A DNA stretch of 64,000 nucleotides, taken from positions 35,581,807-35,645,806 of the forward strand of contig NC_087065.1 in the NCBI RefSeq assembly GCF_963678635.1. Direction: 5' to 3'. Numbering within the stretch: position 1 is the first letter of the stretch; every line of letters starts with the position of its first letter. The DNA is from Symsagittifera roscoffensis (lineage: Eukaryota > Xenacoelomorpha > Acoela > Convolutidae). The position numbers were made by a program, and so were the translations under genes. Shown piece by piece: positions 57,782 to 64,000 of the stretch. The notes beneath the pieces were generated by a model. The model was not told where the DNA came from and did not search any database. It was given only the letters and a program-made list of their open reading frames with translations.

Positions 57782-58279
57782 TCAGGAAAGTTTAGGTTTC
57801 TTGTTGAATTTGTAGCCGTAAGGTCCTCCCCTTCTACGATAACTATTATCATTGCTCGCATAGTCTTCGTGTTCAGGAGGAGGAGGTCGATTCGGATTGT
57901 AAGCCGAAAACTGATGCTTCGGTCTCTTTCGCCTCAGTTTATGTCTCTCTATCAAATCGTCCATTTCCTCTGCACTCTTTTTATACACGGAATGGTACAG
58001 GACTTCTCCCTCGCATATGCCTTGTTCTATTTTGTACAACTTCAACTGCATTCGAGGTCCGAACTCGATCAGTCTGACCGCCAGTTTCTTCCGCGATCTC
58101 AACCTCTTCTTCTTCTTTTCTTGTTCGTTTTCAACGTCTGTTCCATTTATTTGTGACGCACGTAGCTGGGAGGCCGATTCTTCTCCGCTAGTGGGGTTGG
58201 CCGATTCGACCACTTGGGTCAATTCAATGTCAGAACCAGCCGATGAAAACCCGCTTTTCGTCACGTAGTCTGCAATATC
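57782..58279 (-). CDS. PPAN: PPAN exon 2
   Basis: Starts after tttcag with GATATTGCAGAC (DIAD) and encodes 165 residues to the stop: an acidic Ser-rich loop, a Lys-rich segment, the closing Brix strands and a basic tail. Confidence 0.95.
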   Translation of the reverse strand, partial: DIADYVTKSGFSSAGSDIELTQVVESANPTSGEESASQLRASQINGTDVENEQEKKKKRLRSRKKLAVRLIEFGPRMQLKLYKIEQGICEGEVLYHSVYKKSAEEMDDLIERHKLRRKRPKHQFSAYNPNRPPPPEHEDYASNDNSYRRRGGPYGYKFNKKPKLS

Positions 58280-59075
58280 CTGAAAGGCCAGCAGAAAATA
58301 ACTTGAAGATAACTAAAAATACCTTTCAAATCACCCCGTACTTATTTCAAAATCTAGAGTATGGATTCAATGGATAATAAATGATAATTTTATATTATAC
58401 CTGGTAACTGTTCAAATTTGGAAGTTTCGAACTTCCGCTTGTCAATTTTTTCACACTCCTTGTCATGTCGGGCACTAACAATCTCACTCTGTACTGTCTG
58501 AACTCGATGACGTCATTTGTTGCGTCATAATGGAACAACAAAACCCTGCGAATCCGCTTCAGATCTAACTGGCTTACAGTCAACTTCGGGAACATATTTT
58601 GGAACATTGTCGACGTAATCACGTGATGATTCTGAGAGTAGTCAAAATTATTAACTGCTACCAATGGTTGGTAATGGAATAACTTATCACCCAAGCTAGC
58701 GCCGTCTACGTGAGTTAAAACATCGCTAATTGTGCTAAAACTGTTGATTCTGAAGTAGACAGTGGGGCCTTGGGGCAGCCTGGCAATTTTCATTACTGGT
58801 GATAAATTAGTTTGAGAAAACATCACGAGGTGTGATACATGCATGGGTCCTGCAATCGCTACGTAATCTTTGAGTACATTTTTTCTGGTTGCTTTTAAAT
58901 TTGCTGCAGTGTATGGAAGCATGACTTTGCGCATGGACTCCATGAGTTGGACTAGTGGCTTGGACACTTTACCACGACAGATGACAAAAGAGTGAGGGGC
59001 CAGTTTGACCTCGTCCGGCTCATGGCTGTCGCCAGTCGGCCTATACTTCTTCTTCTTTCGCACTTTTGAACTCAT
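57782..59075 (-). CDS. PPAN: Peter Pan / SSF1 Brix-domain ribosome biogenesis protein, two exons
   Basis: Nucleolar factor of the large-subunit (60S) pathway; the SSF1/PPAN family acts in 27S pre-rRNA maturation. Exons are 58401-59075 and 57782-58279. They join in phase 0 (LNSYQ-DIADYVTKSG) across a 121-base intron, giving 390 residues against about 450-470 for yeast and human. The Brix domain starts at APHSFVICRGKV (about residue 26), continues through KDYVAIAGPMHVSHLVMFSQ, LPQGPTVYFRIN, TSTMFQNMFPKL and IRRVLLFHYD, and closes with the RNA-binding-like LAVRLIEFGPRMQLKLYKI (291-309) and EGEVLYHSV. The N-terminus is basic, as expected for a nucleolar protein. The C-terminal tail, with RRRGGPYGYKF, is shorter than usual. 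A splice acceptor (long T-run, then ccag) lies 6 bases before the ATG. Confidence 0.96.
58401..59075 (-). CDS. PPAN: PPAN exon 1
   Basis: 225 codons from ATG to CAG before gtataata. It holds most of the Brix domain. The first Met follows a pyrimidine-rich acceptor by six bases, so the true transcript start is further upstream or is added in trans. Confidence 0.95.
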
Positions 59076-59088
59076 TTATATCTGGAAA

Positions 59089-59095
<7 letters not shown>
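59075..59095 (-). promoter_or_regulatory. Splice acceptor directly upstream of the PPAN start codon
   Basis: The minus strand reads a run of T, then ccag, then ATATAAATG. It is a canonical 3' splice site with only six bases of leader before ATG. It could end a 5'-UTR intron or accept a trans-spliced leader. Confidence 0.65.
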
Positions 59096-59136
<41 letters not shown>

Positions 59137-59137
59137 A
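59088..59137. repeat. AT microsatellite
   Basis: About 17 AT/TA dinucleotides just beyond the acceptor upstream of PPAN. Confidence 0.95.
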
Positions 59138-60900
59138 AAGTCTATTAAGTCTAGAAACAATCAATGCTCCAACTGAATTAGACAAGCATACAGGTTGGAT
59201 AGTAAAATCATTTTAACTGACAGACGCTTTCGTCCGACCGCATTCCTGACAAACTATTAGGATTTGTAAGTGGTTTTCTTCTAAATATTATAGACCGATA
59301 GTTAACAGGGAAATGATAATTAATCCCTTTCACGCGTTATTCCGGTGCCAAAACGAATCAAAAATTTATTCAATGGAGTGTTCCTGTTTCAGTTTTTCTT
59401 TAACTTTGATGCCTAGACCCAAAGTGAAAACGCTTCTGAAAAAAAAATGAATAGAATTAAGTTTTTTTGTTAGGAGGTCAGAAAATCAATGTGTCAGTAA
59501 ACCGAAAACTAATGATTCAATTACGATATTACATTCTCTAATAACTGAGAATTTTACAAAATGACAAATTTTTCCTCAAAACAAAAATTGAATCAAAAAA
59601 TGAAATAATAGTTCTTCTCGTGAATCCGTAGTTTTAAAATTATTGCTCTAGCTCAGGGAAAATTTATTCTATAAATCTTTAATTTTGCAATTGATATAAT
59701 TATTACGTATATCGGTTTACTGATCTGGTAATTTACTGACACATCGGTTTACTGTAAGCACCCCTTTTTTATTTATAAGCAATTGGCAAAGGGTGAAATA
59801 CCAGAAAACAATTTATGAGCGTTACCAGCAAAGCGTAAGAGCAATCTTAATGAGCCAAACATTCTTTTAGATGCCTTTTAAATACAATGGTTGCAAAATG
59901 CAAACACGCACGGTCTAATCTTAATGGAACCTGTGCTCATTATAAATTTGGCTCTTTGACATTAATTGACTGTTTTCTATCTTACTCAATCCTTGCAAGT
60001 TCGGCTTTTCTCCAAAACGGTCGGTAGCTGATTATAGTCTATTTCTTAATCTGTGAAGTCCTATAATCGCAGCAATTCTTTCTAGTGATACTACTTGCTT
60101 AATAATTGATTCAGTGGCAGGCGTTCAAGTAAATCTAGTGGACTGAATAGAGCGGTACTTTATAGAGCGGTAAATTAGGGAGTCGCTGCTGCTGCAGGAA
60201 ACTTAGTTCAAAAACTTAGTAAAAAAGAAGTTCTTGGCCACTTAAGCAGAGAAGATTCCCAAAAGCGAGTTTGAACACGATTGGCAGGGTAGATTGAACA
60301 CTTAATCTAAGAATTGGAAGGGTAGTATATGAGAAAAGTCAAGAAGTTTCCAAAAAACGGTCAATAAATAAAAAATTTGACTTTTCCGAGAATCATAGCT
60401 TTTCGTGTAAAAAATTTTTGGCGCAGCCGCTTATGCAGAAGAAATTCGCAAATTGTTATTTCGATTGAACGCTAATATTCAGATTTGGGCGGGTAGTTTT
60501 CGAGAAAAGTCAATTAGTTTCAAAATGCTAAAAAATCTCAAATTGACTTTTCAGGGGGCAAAAACTTGAGTAGTAAAACAATTGGGCTTATTGAATTATG
60601 CAGAGAGCTTCCCAATGATTTCTTCCCAATTGTTTCTGAGAAAACGAAAAAAACATCAAAAGAAAATATGAGTCGAAAAGCCCCCACAGGCTTTTTCGAA
60701 GGTTGTATAGTGGGGTACAGTAGAAAGAGACGAGGAGATTATACAAGCACATAGGGGAACACGCGGTCTTTTCACCGATACCCTCATTAAAAAATTAGAG
60801 TAGTTTTTTAGAAAAAAATTTTTTTTGCAACAATAAAAAAACTCCAAATCGTCTCAAAAAATAAAAATAAGAAAATTTAATACAATAAATTTTCCTAAAA
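59138..60900. other. No recognised gene
   Basis: AT-rich. A segment with GAGAAAAGTCAA and TTGACTTTTC occurs at 60330-60390 and again at 60495-60560. The short frames at 60566-60754 and 60656-60847 lack recognisable content. Confidence 0.5.
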
Positions 60901-61284
60901 CCTGTTTTTATCAGACAAGAACCCTAGGCAAACATGCCAGGCAAAACATTTGAAGTTTAAATTAGCAACGGAACAAAACTTACAACGCGGAAACAAATTC
61001 GACAATCTTTGAGTAGAAACCAGTTCAGCCGAAAACTTTTTGATTTTATAGCAAAAAAAAACTTCAAAAAAGTCCTATGGAAACTATGATAATCAGCACT
61101 TGCAACAACCATGCTACTTGCTTACAGCAAAAAAAATCATCACTACCTATATCAGAGTCTGAACTACATTACGTTCATCGGCTCTTAAAAAAATTAAACT
61201 CCCCTGAAACTACATTGAACACTTGCACTTGAAACACTAATGGAAATTGCTTGCAGCACCAGCAAAATCCGTGATGTGGCCGGC

Positions 61285-61500
61285 AAAAAATGAGCAGACA
61301 AACGAAAGTCTGCTCAATTTAATTCAAAGACATTTCGAATCCCATTTGAGGATGCAAAAGCAACCGCGTTAGGTCAAGTGGACAGCAACCTGGAAGTTGT
61401 TAGCGTTCAATAATGAAGCAAATGCAATTTCTTGTAAGAAAAAGTCGTTTACGAAACAAAATAGTTCCCAATTTCAAAACTCTTGCTCTCGCAAGTGTTA
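61285..61500 (+). repeat. HINE-like family 1 right part with tRNA-like piece
   Basis: GAGCAGACAAACGAAAGTCT, which forms a small hairpin, then a weak minus-strand tRNA-like stretch (GGGATTCGAAATG at about 61338). After it comes AAGTCGTTTACGAAACAAAA and the hairpin CTTGC-TCTC-GCAAG (about 61480-61493). Confidence 0.5.
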
Positions 61501-62199
61501 GAAAAAACGGCAAAGAGCCCAAAAATTGAGGTAAAAACAAGATAAACGAAGAAAAAAGCCTGAAACAAAAAAAAATCGGGTAGCTTTAAAACCACATCAC
61601 AATGATTTTTGGTCGGTTACTCGAGTGGATTAAGCAGAATTTTTGCCAGTCATAAGCAGACGATCTCAACTACCATATATGAAAACATCTATAATTGGAT
61701 CCAAGACTAAATGGTTGACTGAAGGATTGAAAATCCCAATAAGATTGCCCTGCAGATAGTTTTTACTGCACGAAATGTTCATGACACCTGGAAAATGATG
61801 ATCTTTTACTTCGGGTTTAATTTAGTTATTGTTGCGACCTTTGAAAATTTGGAGGAACTATATCTTCGGACGTGTTTTAGTTTTGACTTTTTATGTTTTC
61901 TACAAAAATCAGATACCATAAACTAGAGACGGAATGGGTCGAGTGATGTATCAAGAAATACCGGTTTCAAATTTTAATTTCGAAAAGTTTTCACATAATT
62001 GTGAAAAACTTAGTTTGACTACAGGATAGCTAGTTTTGAAATGTTCATTCAGCGATGCTTGGGCAGAAAAAAAAATTCAAACAAAAATCGGAATTTCTTG
62101 AACAATTTATGATTGACACTATTTTTTTGATCAAACTAATCCAATTTAAGAAAACTGGATCAATTGGTAACTTATTCATTTTGCTAGGAAATCTGAAAA

Positions 62200-63640
62200 C
62201 TAATATCCACTTTCAAAACTAGAATTCGATCACGTTTTTCAGGACCTTTACACTTTGGCTGTTCGATAGTGGAGTTTGCCCTCCTATAACAAAAAAAAAC
62301 GAAATGAAGTTACAAAGAAATAATAAGTCAAACCGCTAAATAATTTTGAGCTTGAACAATTTCTAAGACGTTAATTTAAAAAAACGAAATGAAATCATTG
62401 CGACTTATATAAGAGTCTGAACTACGCTCATCAACCCGTGAAAAAATAGACCATGATAGAACTTTTACAAATTCAAGAAACTTTTAAGATTGACACTTTT
62501 TTCATGAAACAAATCTGATTTGAGAAAACTGGATCAATACTTTTTTATTCCGCTGAAAAATCTAAAATTCAAAAACTAATACGAAACTAAACACATTCAC
62601 AACTTGTGGCATCACTTTGCTCTGTCGTATTTGGATAAAAACTGTCCACCTATTAGCAAAAAAAATGAATTTGGTTGAGAAACTTGACGTTGAGCAGTAA
62701 AATTGAGTGAGTGAGAACACTTTCAAATAATTTTTCCTGAAGAAAAACGAAAAAGCACACCATCTAAATGGGATCTTACTTTCTTACATTGACGCTTTAA
62801 CAACTATTCTTCTGGACTTTTTAACTTGCGAGTGTCCGTAAAAAACCGAACTTAAAAGGCTTTTATTAACAACCACTTTTGAAACAAATTACCAGCCAAG
62901 TGCATTTTTGTCTTAGTTTTTCATTACCTTTACCTTTTTTTGCTGTCCGATAGTGGAATTTGCCTTCCTTTTAACAAAGGTAATAAACAGAAATTAAAAA
63001 CTCATAATTCAAACCGCGAAAAACTAAATATGGGCCGGACCAAACTCTGAGGCTTGTCCTCAAAAAAAAACGACAAAAGAAATCACCGCGACCTTATAAA
63101 AGTCTGAGCTACGCTATCGCCTTTTGAAAAAATAAATCATGAGAGAGCTCTCACAGTTAAAAGAATCTTTTTCGATTGACACTGTTTTCATGAAACTAAC
63201 CTGATTTGAGAAAACTGGATCAAAAGACATTTTTTATTCCGCTGCGAAATTTAAAAATTAAAAGCTTGTACGAAAATATAGACATTCACAACTTGTTGCG
63301 TCACGTTGCACTATCGTATTCGGAGAAAAACTTGCCTATCTATTAGCGAAAAAAAGAATTGGGCGAGAATTTCAAGCTAGCAGTAAATTAGAATGAGAAC
63401 AAACTTAAGGAATTTTTCCTGAATAAAAGCAAAAACCACACCATCTAAATGAGTGTCTTCCTTTCGTTCATAGACACAAACAAACTATTCTTTTAGACTT
63501 CATTAATTTACGAGAGTCCATAACAATCACTCTTTATTAAGGCTCCTTTAACTAACATTCATTTTGAAACAAAAAGTGCGGTTGTTCGCACCATGTGCAT
63601 TTTTGTTATAGGAGAACGTAACCTCTTCTATTTGGCATAC
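62200..63640. repeat. Dispersed repeat family 3, two consecutive copies (offset about 700 bp)
   Basis: 62220-62760 and 62920-63450 share, in order, TTCGATAGTGGAGTTTGCC and close variants, AAACCGC, ATCATTGCGACTTATATAAG, GTCTGAACTACGCTCATC, CATTCACAACTTG and CACACCATCTAAATG. Related fragments occur at 26.55, 57.2 and 61.14 kb. No gene is visible from 61.5 kb to the window end. Confidence 0.7.
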
Positions 63641-64000
63641 GAATTTGAACGCAAGCCGACATAGGAGTCAATATTTCATACATCCGTCTCAAATGAAGTT
63701 CATTTTGAGGAAAACAGGTCGAGAAAGAGTATTGCGAACTTTTATTAGTATTGAAACATTAGCTGTAGCTAAATCAAAATCTCTTGCGTGGACGCCCTTA
63801 AATCAATAAAGATTGCCAAAAAAATTTGAAGCTCGAAGCTTTTAGGACTCCCCCGAAGCATACACACGCAAAAAAATCTATTTTCGACATTGAAACGATG
63901 CAGCATTAGGAGCGTGAGCAAAATTTAAAAACGACTTTTTCCTAAAAGGAAAACAAAAAACATCAGGACCTCTATAAGTGATAATCGCTTCGTTATTTTA

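Noticed and set aside
57740-58156. 138-codon plus-strand frame over PPAN exon 2
   Set aside because: It is the antisense shadow of a strongly supported exon.

Overview
The window is nuclear DNA from an animal of unidentified species. It is AT-rich and intron-rich, and it is dominated by repeats. The coding signal is split by introns with GT/AG junctions, and the recognisable genes are conserved eukaryotic or metazoan ones. No rRNA, no CRISPR array and no convincing intact tRNA gene was seen. I could not place the phylum.

Four protein genes are supported, all on the minus strand. (1) An oxysterol-binding-protein-related gene (PH domain, linker, ORD lipid-transfer domain) runs from about 27.5 kb down to 12.1 kb in about seven exons. 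(2) An OVCA2/FSH1-type serine hydrolase has two exons (43.78-43.58 and 40.11-39.68 kb). (3) A short LEDGF/HRP2-type chromatin protein has a PWWP exon at 49.3-48.9 kb and an integrase-binding-domain (IBD) exon at 46.4-46.0 kb. (4) A Peter Pan/SSF1 Brix-domain ribosome-biogenesis factor has two exons (59.08-58.40 and 58.28-57.78 kb). For OVCA2 and PPAN, and for most of the oxysterol-binding gene, codon phase is preserved exactly across the proposed junctions.

Layout. 1-11.84 kb: a satellite with nested periods (about 170 bp inside about 1.2-1.4 kb inside about 3.6-3.9 kb), whose left edge lies outside the window. 12.1-27.5 kb: the oxysterol-binding gene, with introns carrying four hAT-type miniature elements (three with exact 8-bp target duplications), decayed LINE pieces and other dispersed elements. 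27.5-39.3 kb: gene-poor, with a perfect 68-bp inverted repeat, a 760-bp tandem duplication and a 2.4-kb degenerate tandem array. 39.7-43.8 kb: OVCA2, its intron packed with repeated elements. 44.3-45.4 kb: LINE remnant. 46.0-49.3 kb: the PWWP/IBD gene. 49.5-50.3 kb: two adjacent miniature elements. 52.7-55.0 kb: a LINE whose 5' part is inverted. 57.8-59.1 kb: PPAN. 59.1-64.0 kb: dispersed repeats only.

The most interesting thread is the repeats. At least two dispersed families share one architecture: a 5' palindrome, then a short word, a body, a 3' hairpin, and the reverse complement of that word in or just after the hairpin. This resembles Helentron-associated (HINE/DINE-like) elements. One family carries the same internal monomer that makes up the 11.8-kb satellite, which suggests the satellite grew out of a mobile element. 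The four genes are unrelated housekeeping or regulatory genes and do not form a pathway.
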